Source of the DNA: a virus
Direction: 5' to 3' (one strand)
Virus record (IMG/VR): IMGVR_UViG_3300044949_001245
Location: 24,604-88,603 of that record
DNA length: 64,000 nucleotides
Below the pieces are notes generated by a model. The model was not told the DNA's origin, ran no database searches, and saw only the letters and a program-made list of their open reading frames with translations. Shown here in pieces: positions 41,161 through 49,444 of the stretch. Numbering within the stretch: position 1 is the first letter of the stretch; every line of letters starts with the position of its first letter. A program made the translations under genes and the position numbers.

Positions 41161-41544
41161 TTACCACTTAACTTTATCAGCCCAATATGCGGCAGACATT
41201 TTTCCCCTCGCAATGTTCTTTGCGTGTCGTGCCTTGAATGATGCTCTTTTTTTCTTCATTCTTTCACTTTCGCCCTCTTTTGGGTCACCAGCAGTTTCTG
41301 CCCCCTGTTCTCCAAATCTGATTGTTTTCACTTTATCACCCTCTTTGGCTACCACAACGTGTGATTTGGTAGGGTGACTTGGTGTTCTTTTCGGTTTGTT
41401 GTAACCCTCGACACCTGCTCTTTCAAGTCTTGGGTCTTTCTCTTTAGCCTTCATCAAGGCATCCTCGCCACCGACTATGCCCTTGAATATTGCTTCGATG
41501 CGATTTTGATTATGTTGGTGAATTTCTCTCATCCAGTCTTCCAT
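41161..41544 (-). CDS. Conserved phage hypothetical protein (FKARHxxN-type)
   Basis: A 127-residue basic protein. Its C-terminal half (KTIRFGEQG, then KKKRASFKARHAKNIARG and SAAYWADKVKW) belongs to a pattern seen in many phages, in which R-x-x-F-x-ARH is followed by a Trp-rich end. No biochemical role is established to my knowledge. It is downstream of a hypothetical acidic gene and upstream of the small basic protein. Confidence 0.65.
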   Translation of the reverse strand: MEDWMREIHQHNQNRIEAIFKGIVGGEDALMKAKEKDPRLERAGVEGYNKPKRTPSHPTKSHVVVAKEGDKVKTIRFGEQGAETAGDPKEGESERMKKKRASFKARHAKNIARGKMSAAYWADKVKW

Positions 41545-41552
41545 GTTGCTTT

Positions 41553-41858
41553 TTATTCCGTAATATCTGTATCATCCAAGACATAGAAATAAAACATACA
41601 TCCTCCATCGGCATAGTATGATACGAACTTGTGCTCATCGTGAATGCGCAATTCGTATTTTGGTATTACATCTGAATTAACCGCCATCATTGCGTTCCAC
41701 TCTAGTAATGTTGACTTTGGCATCTTTTTTCTGTAATACCAATACAACCATTCTTTTTCCTCATCCTCATCTTCGCTACAAACCACCCCTACTCTATCCA
41801 CGGACACTTCTAGCAATCTAGCCACATCAGCTTTCATTTCATCCCAAATCTCATTCAT
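41553..41858 (-). CDS. Hypothetical protein
   Basis: A 101-residue protein from the ATG that lies directly after the upstream stop; a longer frame would overlap the neighbour. It is helical then strand-rich with an acidic centre (CSEDEDEEKEWLYWYYRK). No family is recognised. Confidence 0.55.
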   Translation of the reverse strand: MNEIWDEMKADVARLLEVSVDRVGVVCSEDEDEEKEWLYWYYRKKMPKSTLLEWNAMMAVNSDVIPKYELRIHDEHKFVSYYADGGCMFYFYVLDDTDITE

Positions 41859-41859
41859 G

Positions 41860-42975
41860 TTACTTTCTTTTATTTTTGCCCTTAATTTCGGTTTCAGCAT
41901 TTATGTTGGCTTTGGTTTCTTTCATCGCCTCACGTTTCATTTTCAATTTTTCTATCATCTTGGCTTTAGCATCGGTTGCTTTTGCCTCATCCTTTTTATC
42001 CGAACTCTCTTCAACAATGACGGCATCCTGAACCTCTTGGTCACGCTGTTCCTGATACTTTTGTATCTTTTCAAAGTTGTAGTTCATCTGGCTTGGGTAA
42101 ATCAACTCACCCTGACTTTCATCATCATATGTACCTAGAACATTACTGAACTTCGCATAGAATGATTGGTTGAGTGAAAATATCAACTTGACTGGATTAA
42201 CATTCATTCTAGCGGACACCCTACCCAAAATAATTTCTTTCAAGTTCATTGACTTGAAAACTTCATCCCTCAGGTGTGCGTGAATAGTTGCTTCGTAATT
42301 TACATCAATCTTTCCATCAATGGTCAATCTGTCGCCCTCTGCCTCTTTGCGAATTTGTTCCAGAGTGACTAGCAATAGTTTGTAATCTTCACGTGACCGA
42401 CTGTTCTCATACTTTTCCTTTTGCTTACTGTAAAGCCAAACTAGTTCCTCCAGCCTACTGCGTTTCACCCCTAGCCTGATGTCTGAGTATGATGCCTTAA
42501 ACTTTTCAACCCTTGATTCAATCTCACTCGCATATTCTTTTCTGAAGTTCATCACCGACTGTTTATTCATCGGTATGCCCCACTCTGTGTTTACAATCTT
42601 CAGAACCTCGTCAACTGTAAACATCCTCCCGAAATACTCCAACATTTCCTCACGCTTGGAATCAAGCAGTCCTGAGCCTTTCTCTTGTCGCCCTTGCTTG
42701 AGCCCGAATGCTGCCCGCTTTAATGCCGTTGCTTTGTTGTTGATTTTGTAGTACAGGTCTTTTTTCGCCATCACACTTGTTTGTTCCTTTACAGGCAAGT
42801 GCTGTATTCGTTTCTGTATAATATGCGGAAATGACGCCAAGTTTACCACCTCTCCATCCGACAGCTCAACCACACGCTTTGTAGTCAATATCGGGTGTTT
42901 AGACAATTTTAACCATTCATCATATGCCTCCCTATCGGTAACACCCTCTGGTACATCTTTCAATTCTTTTTCCAT
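41860..42975 (-). CDS. HTH/coiled-coil protein, alternative terminase small-subunit candidate
   Basis: A 371-residue, mostly helical protein. Residues about 115-165 (MFTVDEVLKIVNTEWGIPMNK, then NFRKEYASEI) look like a helix-turn-helix unit. The following segment (LGVKRSRLEELVWLYSKQ, then LLVTLEQIRKEAEGD) is the coiled-coil pattern found in several phage small terminase and terminase-like DNA-binding proteins. The C-terminal 60 residues are a Lys/Glu-rich low-complexity tail. It is 8 kb upstream of the large terminase, so it is a competing candidate rather than a firm call. Confidence 0.4.
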   Translation of the reverse strand: MEKELKDVPEGVTDREAYDEWLKLSKHPILTTKRVVELSDGEVVNLASFPHIIQKRIQHLPVKEQTSVMAKKDLYYKINNKATALKRAAFGLKQGRQEKGSGLLDSKREEMLEYFGRMFTVDEVLKIVNTEWGIPMNKQSVMNFRKEYASEIESRVEKFKASYSDIRLGVKRSRLEELVWLYSKQKEKYENSRSREDYKLLLVTLEQIRKEAEGDRLTIDGKIDVNYEATIHAHLRDEVFKSMNLKEIILGRVSARMNVNPVKLIFSLNQSFYAKFSNVLGTYDDESQGELIYPSQMNYNFEKIQKYQEQRDQEVQDAVIVEESSDKKDEAKATDAKAKMIEKLKMKREAMKETKANINAETEIKGKNKRK

Positions 42976-43063
42976 ATTAAATCAATTTTCCGTTTACATA
43001 TACAAACGCATCTAGTATAATACTTGTATGTTACACTTCCGACTTGTTATTGCTATGATTATG

Positions 43064-43543
43064 CTAATTTGTATATCCAGAAATAATTACCCCAATCAAT
43101 ATGCCGGCAACCGCCCCTACGATGAACCCCCATACCATACCCTGTAGAAATCTATCACTGAACGTGCCCTTATCATCTTCTATAATTTTTATCACCTCCA
43201 TCGTTTCCTCTTCAGCCCAACTTATGACTTGTTCTTCATTTACATCGTCAAGCAGCGAACCATTGATGTCTTTCGACAAATGTAGCATTTCATGAAATAC
43301 CAGCGTTGCCGTTTCCTTTTCTCTCCAGCATCTTTTCAGGTTGATGAATACGAATGGCTCATGATTGATTGGCGACAAATTACAAAGTCCTGCTATGTAC
43401 GAACTATATTTTGTATTTTCATGGGCCAGACAATCATGAATGTTTAGTCCGAACATTTCATCTACATCGAAATATCGGAACAACTCCGATGGGTCATCGC
43501 TTAAAAACAGCGTGTATCCGTTTCTTGGGTATATTACCATCAT
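43064..43543 (-). CDS. HExxH zinc metalloprotease-like protein with C-terminal membrane anchor
   Basis: A 159-residue protein. The LVFHEMLHLS segment (about residue 81 on) is an HExxH zinc-protease motif. The following Glu-rich helix (ISWAEEETMEVI) could supply a third ligand. Residues about 130-157 form a membrane segment (GFIVGAVAGILIGVIISG), so the domain is anchored by its C-terminus. The short length matches ImmA/IrrE-like or minimal metallopeptidases of phages and mobile elements. The substrate is unknown. Confidence 0.55.
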   Translation of the reverse strand: MMVIYPRNGYTLFLSDDPSELFRYFDVDEMFGLNIHDCLAHENTKYSSYIAGLCNLSPINHEPFVFINLKRCWREKETATLVFHEMLHLSKDINGSLLDDVNEEQVISWAEEETMEVIKIIEDDKGTFSDRFLQGMVWGFIVGAVAGILIGVIISGYTN

Positions 43544-43737
43544 CTTATCAAATTTTTTCTTATTTTTCTTGTTTTTCTAAATTGCCAAATATAGACACCC
43601 TCTCTCAATAAAATTCTTTCAAATATTGCCAATACATTATATTCAGGTATTTCAACTGAATATGTAGAACTCTCAAGGTATGTCCTCACAATAGGCAACT
43701 TTGCGCCTGCTCTGCGTATATGTGTTGAAAGTTTCAA
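43540..43737 (-). CDS. Small hypothetical protein with a TTG start
   Basis: A 65-residue basic protein. The frame contains no internal ATG, and the only start is a TTG that overlaps the upstream stop codon (TTGA). It is thus probably translated by coupling. It ends in a basic tail (RKTRKIRKNLIR) and overlaps the metalloprotease-like start by 4 bases. Confidence 0.5.
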   Translation of the reverse strand: MKLSTHIRRAGAKLPIVRTYLESSTYSVEIPEYNVLAIFERILLREGVYIWQFRKTRKIRKNLIR

Positions 43738-43991
43738 ATTTTGCTATAATCTATATCAACGCTGTATAACCTCGCCAGTTCATCCAACCTCTCTCTTTTT
43801 ATTCCCTCTAAAAATCCCTCATCCTCAATCAATCCTTGTCCTGTGGGGTCATTCTCGACATCCTCTGGCTCATTACTAAATGCTTGGAAGAAAAATCCAG
43901 GCTCAAATCCTGGTACTTCATCCCATCCGTAACATACTTGGACTGGCTCTCCAGTCAGTGGGTGTAACCCTGTCGTGTTTATTCTGCTCAT
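43734..43991 (-). CDS. Small hypothetical protein
   Basis: An 85-residue acidic protein with GLHPLTGEPVQV at the start and a central acidic segment (NEPEDVENDPTGQG). It is coupled to both neighbours by short overlaps. No family is recognised. Confidence 0.6.
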   Translation of the reverse strand: MSRINTTGLHPLTGEPVQVCYGWDEVPGFEPGFFFQAFSNEPEDVENDPTGQGLIEDEGFLEGIKRERLDELARLYSVDIDYSKI

Positions 43992-44554
43992 CTTCTTGTT
44001 CTAGCTTTAATTACATACTGAATTTGTTCTATGGTATCATAAATCTTGCCCTCAGCTATTTTTAAGACTGCTCGCAAGTCCTCCAAATCGTAACCCGAAA
44101 TAAATTCCTCAGGCAGCCCTGCCACCTGTATTGACCAAACTCCGTTCCCTTTCCACAACACACTAGCCAAGTCCGCATCTTTCTCGTCATCTAGCACTAT
44201 TCTGTACCAAACTACATTGCCTTCGACCTTATCCCATACGAACTTTACATCATTAACATCTACCAGACTTTTGAAGATTGAGTCTGGGACATCCTCATTT
44301 AGAACTTCTATCACTAATTCAAAGGCAACGTCACCTCCAATTGGGAAATCCAGATTGCGTTTTTTTATGTAACGCTTCAAAATTATTTTCCTATTCCGAA
44401 TGTCAATGAACAAATCTGTTTGTTTGTCATCTTCAATCTTAACCATTTTTACATCGGCTAATGTAAGGTGTCTGCTAATCATCTCCATTTTCAGATAATG
44501 CTCTGTCTTGGATACAATTTTTTCGATAAATGCTTGCGTCAGTTGTTCTACCAT
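43988..44554 (-). CDS. Hypothetical protein
   Basis: A 188-residue protein. The first 55 residues are helical with an acidic centre, the middle is beta-rich, and the C-terminal 40 residues are helical and end in basic residues. No family or catalytic motif is recognised. Confidence 0.65.
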   Translation of the reverse strand: MVEQLTQAFIEKIVSKTEHYLKMEMISRHLTLADVKMVKIEDDKQTDLFIDIRNRKIILKRYIKKRNLDFPIGGDVAFELVIEVLNEDVPDSIFKSLVDVNDVKFVWDKVEGNVVWYRIVLDDEKDADLASVLWKGNGVWSIQVAGLPEEFISGYDLEDLRAVLKIAEGKIYDTIEQIQYVIKARTRR

Positions 44555-44567
44555 TTTATTTTGTTTT

Positions 44568-44864
44568 TTAATTTTCTACATGTTCTTCAAAGATAGGTAT
44601 GAACCATGAGTTGAAGTTATCAAAAACCCATATTGGAACTGATGGAATCAACCCTAGCTTCAGTATGCCTGTGTGATTATTGTAATTCATAATCTCCCAG
44701 CGGACATCCTCCAGAAATATATCCTCCAGCGTCAATCTATCCTCTTCACAATTCTTAACTATGGCTAATCCAAGAGTTGACTTGCCGGCAAAATGTTCGT
44801 CAAAATCATTTTGTCTTCCCTCTCCGTAATAAAGAAACAAAGCCTTCACTTTTCTTTCAGTCAT
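44568..44864 (-). CDS. Hypothetical protein
   Basis: A 98-residue protein with a FLYYGEGRQNDFDEHFAG start and a C-terminal aromatic region (WVFDNFNSWFIPIFEE). It is the gene directly downstream of the Pyr_excise-like gene. No family is recognised. Confidence 0.6.
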   Translation of the reverse strand: MTERKVKALFLYYGEGRQNDFDEHFAGKSTLGLAIVKNCEEDRLTLEDIFLEDVRWEIMNYNNHTGILKLGLIPSVPIWVFDNFNSWFIPIFEEHVEN

Positions 44865-44879
44865 GATATTCTCTAATTT

Positions 44880-45341
44880 TTAGAACCACCAATCTGGAGC
44901 ACCACGCTTGCCCCAATCAGCTAAATGTCTTTTGTCGAACATGTAATAATTTCGGTATGCTTCAATAGCATCTTCACATTTGTAATTATCAGGCATCGCC
45001 TGTGCGAATGGAGTCAAGTCATTAGCATCGAATTTCGGAACATTCCGTAAACAAAACAGCATTACATCTTTTGTCTTGTGCTTTTTTTCGTATCGGTATT
45101 CAAACTCCGAACAAAGCTGTAAGCCCAGCTTACATAACCAAAGATAGTTTTGTTTAGATTGACGAACCCATACGCCACAAGGGTGATTAACGTGCGTTGA
45201 TTTGTATGGGGCTTGACCGCCTAGTTGCCAATGAGCAGTACAAAGTAATTGTGCTGACTCTAAAATCATTTTGACTACATGTGCGTTGTTGTGATACTCA
45301 GCACACTTACGAATGTCGTTATCAAGTACAAATATATTCAT
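44880..45341 (-). CDS. Pyr_excise-like phage protein (pyrimidine-dimer-glycosylase-related annotation)
   Basis: A 153-residue protein. Diagnostic segments are MNIFVLDND, CAEYHNNAHVVKMILESAQLL, THVNHPCGVWVRQS, LTPFAQAMPD and AIEAYRNYYMFDKRHLADW. Phage proteins with this pattern are often annotated as pyrimidine-dimer DNA glycosylase-like (Pyr_excise), but the activity is not certain. It is the only gene here whose promoter places the transcript start within a few bases of the ATG. If DNA thymidines are modified, a base-recognition enzyme of this kind would be of interest. Confidence 0.55.
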   Translation of the reverse strand: MNIFVLDNDIRKCAEYHNNAHVVKMILESAQLLCTAHWQLGGQAPYKSTHVNHPCGVWVRQSKQNYLWLCKLGLQLCSEFEYRYEKKHKTKDVMLFCLRNVPKFDANDLTPFAQAMPDNYKCEDAIEAYRNYYMFDKRHLADWGKRGAPDWWF

Positions 45342-45376
45342 GGTACAAAATTACTTCGTTTTTTTATCTTTACAAA
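45342..45376 (-). promoter_or_regulatory. Bacteroidota vegetative promoter giving a nearly leaderless mRNA
   Basis: The minus strand reads TTTG, 19 bases, TAATTTTG (-33 at 45373-45375, -7 at 45346-45353), a perfect -7 box. Only 4 bases separate the -7 box from the ATG of the downstream gene, so the transcript is expected to start at or next to the start codon. Confidence 0.8.
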
Positions 45377-45392
45377 GTAACTCTGTAAAAAG

Positions 45393-45680
45393 TTACAATT
45401 TGCCTTTCTCTTTTAATGTCAAATAAATAGAACATAAGTCACTAATTGTTTCTGGTGTACAAAATTTAGACTCAGCTTTCATTCGCCAAATCTCCAGACT
45501 AACCAAATGTAACTTTTTTTCAGGCAAGGTATGAATGTTAAAATACCTCTCATCTATTCCAGTGAATGAATATGAGAACTTCAAGGTCATTTTCTCCTTT
45601 GCCATTTTTATTATGTCTGCCCTTTCTATGCTCCTAATCTCGTCATGAAAAACTCCTATCTCAAATTTTGCCTGTTCCAT
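45393..45680 (-). CDS. Hypothetical protein
   Basis: A 95-residue protein from the ATG; an earlier in-frame TTG lies inside the upstream gene. It is mixed alpha/beta, with a basic C-terminus. No family is recognised. It is the last gene before the 45.35-kb promoter. Confidence 0.6.
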   Translation of the reverse strand: MEQAKFEIGVFHDEIRSIERADIIKMAKEKMTLKFSYSFTGIDERYFNIHTLPEKKLHLVSLEIWRMKAESKFCTPETISDLCSIYLTLKEKGKL

Positions 45681-45684
45681 ATGA

Positions 45685-45891
45685 TTAAAATTTTTTGTAC
45701 GCAAAGAAAAACTTGATGTTTTTGTATTTTTTTCTGAGTATGGCTTTCCAAGTCATGAACTTTTTGTCCGTTCTGTAAAAGTCATAGTCATTTACTAAAA
45801 CACAATATTGCTTCAAACCCTCATCATAATTCGCTTGCCATTTGACATCCGCAAATTTATCCCTCAAAATATGTAAAACTTCTTCAATCAT
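45685..45891 (-). CDS. Small hypothetical protein
   Basis: A 68-residue basic protein, with helices at the start and a C-terminal Lys/aromatic tail (RKKYKNIKFFFAYKKF). It overlaps the RNase HI stop by 4 bases. No family is recognised. Confidence 0.6.
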   Translation of the reverse strand: MIEEVLHILRDKFADVKWQANYDEGLKQYCVLVNDYDFYRTDKKFMTWKAILRKKYKNIKFFFAYKKF

Positions 45892-46355
45892 AAATCTTCA
45901 ATAGCATATTTTCTAGCCATTCCCGCCAAGAAATCTGCCCTCTCATTATTCTTAATTCCTTTATGCCCAGCAACTTTCTTGAACTTTACTCTTAATAACT
46001 TTGAATGATAAAGTTCCAAAAGTTTCTTCCAAAGGTCTGAATTTTTCACGTCATCCCAATCCATTTCTATCCATCTCAGATACCACCTTTCCAAAAAACA
46101 ATTAACAACATAGGCACTATCTGAATGAACTACAAATCTGGACTTCGACTTATTTTTCACAGCCCACTCTAGTGACTTAATAACTGCGGTCATTTCCATC
46201 CTATTTGAGCTGGTGTTCCTCTCATACCCTAAATCTTCATAAATTACTCTTCCATCTTTCTCTACCACAAAAGCCCAACCGCCAATACCATAGGTGCTAT
46301 GTTTGGGATTGTTGTTACAAGAACCATCAGTCCATATGTTATATTCTTTCTCCAT
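45888..46355 (-). CDS. rnhA: Ribonuclease HI
   Basis: A 155-residue RNase HI. The catalytic acidic residues are in IWTDGSCNN (Asp10), NRMEMTAV (Glu), HSDSAYV (Asp) and NNERADFLA (Asp), with the GHKG loop at AGHKGIKNN. It removes RNA primers and R-loops during phage DNA replication. It lies directly downstream of a terminator, with no promoter visible in the 26-base gap. Confidence 0.93.
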   Translation of the reverse strand: MEKEYNIWTDGSCNNNPKHSTYGIGGWAFVVEKDGRVIYEDLGYERNTSSNRMEMTAVIKSLEWAVKNKSKSRFVVHSDSAYVVNCFLERWYLRWIEMDWDDVKNSDLWKKLLELYHSKLLRVKFKKVAGHKGIKNNERADFLAGMARKYAIEDL

Positions 46356-46361
46356 CGGTAT

Positions 46362-46396
46362 AAAAAGAATGGGGGCATTTTATTGCCCCCTTTTTT
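46362..46396 (-). terminator. Rho-independent terminator
   Basis: GGGGGCA and TGCCCCC pair around a 6-base loop, followed by ATTCTTTTT on the minus strand. It ends the helicase-containing unit before RNase HI. Confidence 0.85.
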
Positions 46397-46417
46397 GAGA
46401 GTGTAGAAAATGACAAC

Positions 46418-46687
46418 TTAATCTCCAAAAACCTCTATTGACTCTTGCTCTGCTTTGAATATGCCGCCTGCCTCAAAGGATGGTTTCTGTATCACTCTCA
46501 TGCCTTTATATTCCTTCAAAATCACTCCGACATTATCAATGTTATCAACCATCTGTTTAGGCAATCCTATTTTTAATGTATAATAGGACATGGAACCCAT
46601 TACGATGATTTTTGGAGTGATACCTTTTTTTGTAAGTTGGTTAGTTCTTTCCTCAATTTCCAACTCAATGTCTTTCAGCTTTTTCAT
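46418..46687 (-). CDS. Small hypothetical protein coupled to the helicase
   Basis: An 89-residue protein. Its ATG overlaps the helicase stop (ATGA). It has a helical N-terminus (LEIEERTNQLTKKG) and a beta-rich end. No family is recognised. Confidence 0.6.
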   Translation of the reverse strand: MKKLKDIELEIEERTNQLTKKGITPKIIVMGSMSYYTLKIGLPKQMVDNIDNVGVILKEYKGMRVIQKPSFEAGGIFKAEQESIEVFGD

Positions 46688-48171
46688 ACAACTTCATCTA
46701 AATTTAACAACTTCTTTACTTCTCTGGTTGCTGTTTCATAATCGTTCAAGTAAACTAACTTTGATTTTGCTCTAGTTATTGCTACATACTTGAGATTTTC
46801 CTCTTGTTTTAACTCCCATTCCTGTTCGGCAAATTTACTGGGTATGAGTTCAGGACACAAGATATGAACAGCCTCATTTTCCAATCCTTTCGCTTTATGA
46901 ATAGTTGATAAACAAACTCCCTTTCCCGCATCCTTGAATATGTCCTTTATTCGCTGCTTCAAATCTTTAGTGTAAATCAAGTCATATGATAGTATCGTCA
47001 ACACATCTATCCTATTCCTCAATGAGTCAATTTTATCCGTGTTATCAGGATTTTTGACACCCAGATTTTTTAACTTTCTACGCTCACCCATCAACGTTGC
47101 GACTAGTTTAGCCTTCATGGTCTTGATATTGGTGCTAGCAGTCTTGTTTACCATCGAAATCAACCCCATTCCTATATCGTCACCCCTCACATACGACTTA
47201 ATATCATTTGCTAACAAATAAAGGTTCATTATGACCAGTGGCTTTACATTTCTACATAAAACCCAATCACCATCCTTGATATCCGCTATGAAGCCTGATT
47301 TGACTTCTCCATCATCTTTATCTTCAAATGCTTCTATTTGAGGATTGATTTTTTTAGCTTCAGCAATAATTCTCTTTCCACATCTGTAATTAACCGACAA
47401 GGGCAACTCTTTGGTGTTCGGGAAAAGATTTTTCAAGTTATCATAACTATCAACATCAGCACCCGCAAATCCGTAAATTGCTTGATTTGGGTCTCCAACC
47501 GCTATCATCCGACCTCTTTTTGTTTTTATCTTTGATACAATCATCTGCTGTATTTTGGATAAATCCTGACTTTCATCGACAAAAACTAAATCGAATTTGT
47601 TCAAGGTGACGCCATCTTTTATTGTCCTGTATATCATGTCTGTAAAGTCAAATGTCTTTTTATCCTTATTCATCAAAGACAATATCTCCAGAATGTATTT
47701 TCCATCATCCTCAGACAGCAAGAACGAATGTTTGTCGCCTAACTTAATGACGCCATCGACATCTTCTATGTAATTCTGTCTAATCAAGTCTAGCATATTG
47801 GAATAAACATACATGTAAAAGTTCAGTTTCTCTTTTTCTATTCCTTTACTCAGACAAACCTTTTCAATCAACTTTATGGACTTATTTGGTCTCAACTCGC
47901 ACTTAAATCCGTAATGAGTCATTAAGGCTTTCCAACAGAATGAATGCATGGTTGTCACATTGACGCCCTCCCTTTTTACTCTATTCCTCAACTCATCCAC
48001 TATGGCGTTGTTAAACGCTAAAAACACGCTGGTATAACTCTCATCAACTCTGTTCAAACACTCTACCAGAGTGGTTGTCTTTCCTGAACCCGCAACGGCA
48101 GAAATGACCAGACTTGTCCTACCACTCTCAACTTCTTTGAAAATGGATTTTTGATATTTTGAGTATTCCAT
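46684..48171 (-). CDS. UvrD/PcrA-like SF1 helicase
   Basis: A 495-residue superfamily 1 helicase from the ATG at 48171; a longer frame would extend into the upstream gene. Motifs are ISAVAGSGKTTTL (I), AFNNAIVDEL (Ia), LVFVDESQDL (II), IAVGDPNQAIYGFAGA (III), LSVNYRCGKRI (IV), STIHKAKGLENEAV (V) and YVAITRAKSKLVYL (VI). It unwinds DNA 3'-5', in replication, repair or recombination. It is more compact than cellular UvrD, lacking much of the 2B subdomain. Confidence 0.9.
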   Translation of the reverse strand: MEYSKYQKSIFKEVESGRTSLVISAVAGSGKTTTLVECLNRVDESYTSVFLAFNNAIVDELRNRVKREGVNVTTMHSFCWKALMTHYGFKCELRPNKSIKLIEKVCLSKGIEKEKLNFYMYVYSNMLDLIRQNYIEDVDGVIKLGDKHSFLLSEDDGKYILEILSLMNKDKKTFDFTDMIYRTIKDGVTLNKFDLVFVDESQDLSKIQQMIVSKIKTKRGRMIAVGDPNQAIYGFAGADVDSYDNLKNLFPNTKELPLSVNYRCGKRIIAEAKKINPQIEAFEDKDDGEVKSGFIADIKDGDWVLCRNVKPLVIMNLYLLANDIKSYVRGDDIGMGLISMVNKTASTNIKTMKAKLVATLMGERRKLKNLGVKNPDNTDKIDSLRNRIDVLTILSYDLIYTKDLKQRIKDIFKDAGKGVCLSTIHKAKGLENEAVHILCPELIPSKFAEQEWELKQEENLKYVAITRAKSKLVYLNDYETATREVKKLLNLDEVV

Positions 48172-48172
48172 A

Positions 48173-48487
48173 CTATGAAAAATATCTCCAAATATGATTT
48201 TCTGAAAACATGAAAGATTTTTCTTGCTGGTTCTGAAACTTGAAGTCAAACCTAGCCAAGTAATTATGTACATCAGCCTCAGAAAAGACATCGGCAAGTA
48301 CAAACTCCGTCACGTCAATTCCTGTGAATGTCATGTAGGGCAAGGCTGAAACCGAACCACCCACTGGTGGCTCAAAAGAAATCACTTTGAAAAACCTAGA
48401 CTCACCCGCAATTTCAATTTCCAAAATGTTTTTTCCGCTATTGACCAAAGCTAGTATGGCCAATCTTTTGCTACTATAATTCCCCAT
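48173..48487 (-). CDS. Hypothetical protein between sigma-like gene and helicase
   Basis: A 104-residue protein, from the ATG that overlaps the sigma-like gene by 14 bases. It has a beta-rich middle (FKVISFEPPVGGSVSALPY) and a charged C-terminus. It ends one base before the helicase ATG. No family is recognised. Confidence 0.55.
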   Translation of the reverse strand: MGNYSSKRLAILALVNSGKNILEIEIAGESRFFKVISFEPPVGGSVSALPYMTFTGIDVTEFVLADVFSEADVHNYLARFDFKFQNQQEKSFMFSENHIWRYFS

Positions 48488-49100
48488 TGTCAATCAATTT
48501 TTTTAGTTTCTCTTTTATTTTCCTGATGGAGCTGTAATACTTACTCACAGTCGCATCTTCGTTATTAACTATGAACTCATCCTTTTTTTCGTACTTCAAC
48601 TTGGATTCAAGAACTCTTTTATCAAATTCATCCAAGCCTAGATTGTTAATAGTCAAACTTAAACTTTCATAATCAAAATCATTTGTGACAAAGGTATCCA
48701 TGGCGAACAATTCATAATCTTTTTGAACCTCCAGCTTGCGAACTTCCTTGTAAAACATTCTGTAGAAATTCCTAGACAACGACTTATTGAAATAGAAATA
48801 GAAACAATTTCTCTTTGACACTTGAAAATTTTCAACGCACTTCATCATTACAATAAATGCTTCGGCATACATTTCATCTTCTTCAAAGCACTGTTCCGTG
48901 ACCGCTGAGTTCCTAGACAAACTTGCGTAATTCTTTACATTCTTGACTATGATGCGCTTCATCAATTTGAATAAATTGACTTTGGCAGCATCGGTTGCGC
49001 TGCCAATCCCATTACCCCTCTTTATCATCAAAACGTATCTTGATGCTAGTTTCCTATTGAATTTCGGGTCATCGTAATCAAAAATTTGAAAGTATCTCAC
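48474..49100 (-). CDS. Sigma-70-like RNA polymerase factor
   Basis: A 208-residue protein, apparently with a GTG start, immediately after the previous stop. The middle region (EDEMYAEAFIVMMKCVENFQV, then FYFYFNKSLSRNF) resembles sigma region 2. The C-terminus (LDEFDKRVLESKLKYEK, then VSKYYSSIRKIKEKL) resembles region 4. It may redirect host RNA polymerase to phage promoters that lack the TTG-N19-TAnnTTTG pattern. It is in the same unit as recombination genes. Confidence 0.55.
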   Translation of the reverse strand: MRYFQIFDYDDPKFNRKLASRYVLMIKRGNGIGSATDAAKVNLFKLMKRIIVKNVKNYASLSRNSAVTEQCFEEDEMYAEAFIVMMKCVENFQVSKRNCFYFYFNKSLSRNFYRMFYKEVRKLEVQKDYELFAMDTFVTNDFDYESLSLTINNLGLDEFDKRVLESKLKYEKKDEFIVNNEDATVSKYYSSIRKIKEKLKKLIDNGEL

Positions 49101-49102
49101 AT

Positions 49103-49444
49103 TTATTCGCCTTTGTATTTTTTTATTAAATCCTTATTTTTTTCATATTTCTGTTCCTTAATTTCCTTTTGATAATGCTGTTTCGACCTCTGCTTTAATT
49201 GTTCCTGTCTTTTAGCAATACCACTCTTGCCCGTTCCTGTTCCAAAATAAATTGTTGCGTCAGTCCAATCTATTTTACGCTCAATCCAAACCAACGGCAC
49301 GTTATTTTTAGGATTGACCAACACTTTATTGTACTTGTCCTTATACACTATCCCTGAACCAGAAATAACACTTTTGTATTCCACAATATGGAACTCTTCA
49401 TCGGTTTCTGGGCACTTGAAATTTGGCTCTCTCATATTACACAT
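49103..49444 (-). CDS. Hypothetical protein coupled to the resolvase
   Basis: A 113-residue basic protein with a CNMREPNFKCPETDE opening that could bind metal. The second half is a very basic charged helix (QLKQRSKQHYQKEIKEQK). Its ATG overlaps the resolvase stop by 8 bases; Met4 is an alternative start directly after that stop. Confidence 0.6.
   Translation of the reverse strand: MCNMREPNFKCPETDEEFHIVEYKSVISGSGIVYKDKYNKVLVNPKNNVPLVWIERKIDWTDATIYFGTGTGKSGIAKRQEQLKQRSKQHYQKEIKEQKYEKNKDLIKKYKGE

Noticed and set aside
42976-43063. Promoter in the 88-base gap at 43.0 kb
   Set aside because: TATACT-like words occur, but there is no TTG-N19-TAnnTTTG arrangement and no repeated motif to support it.
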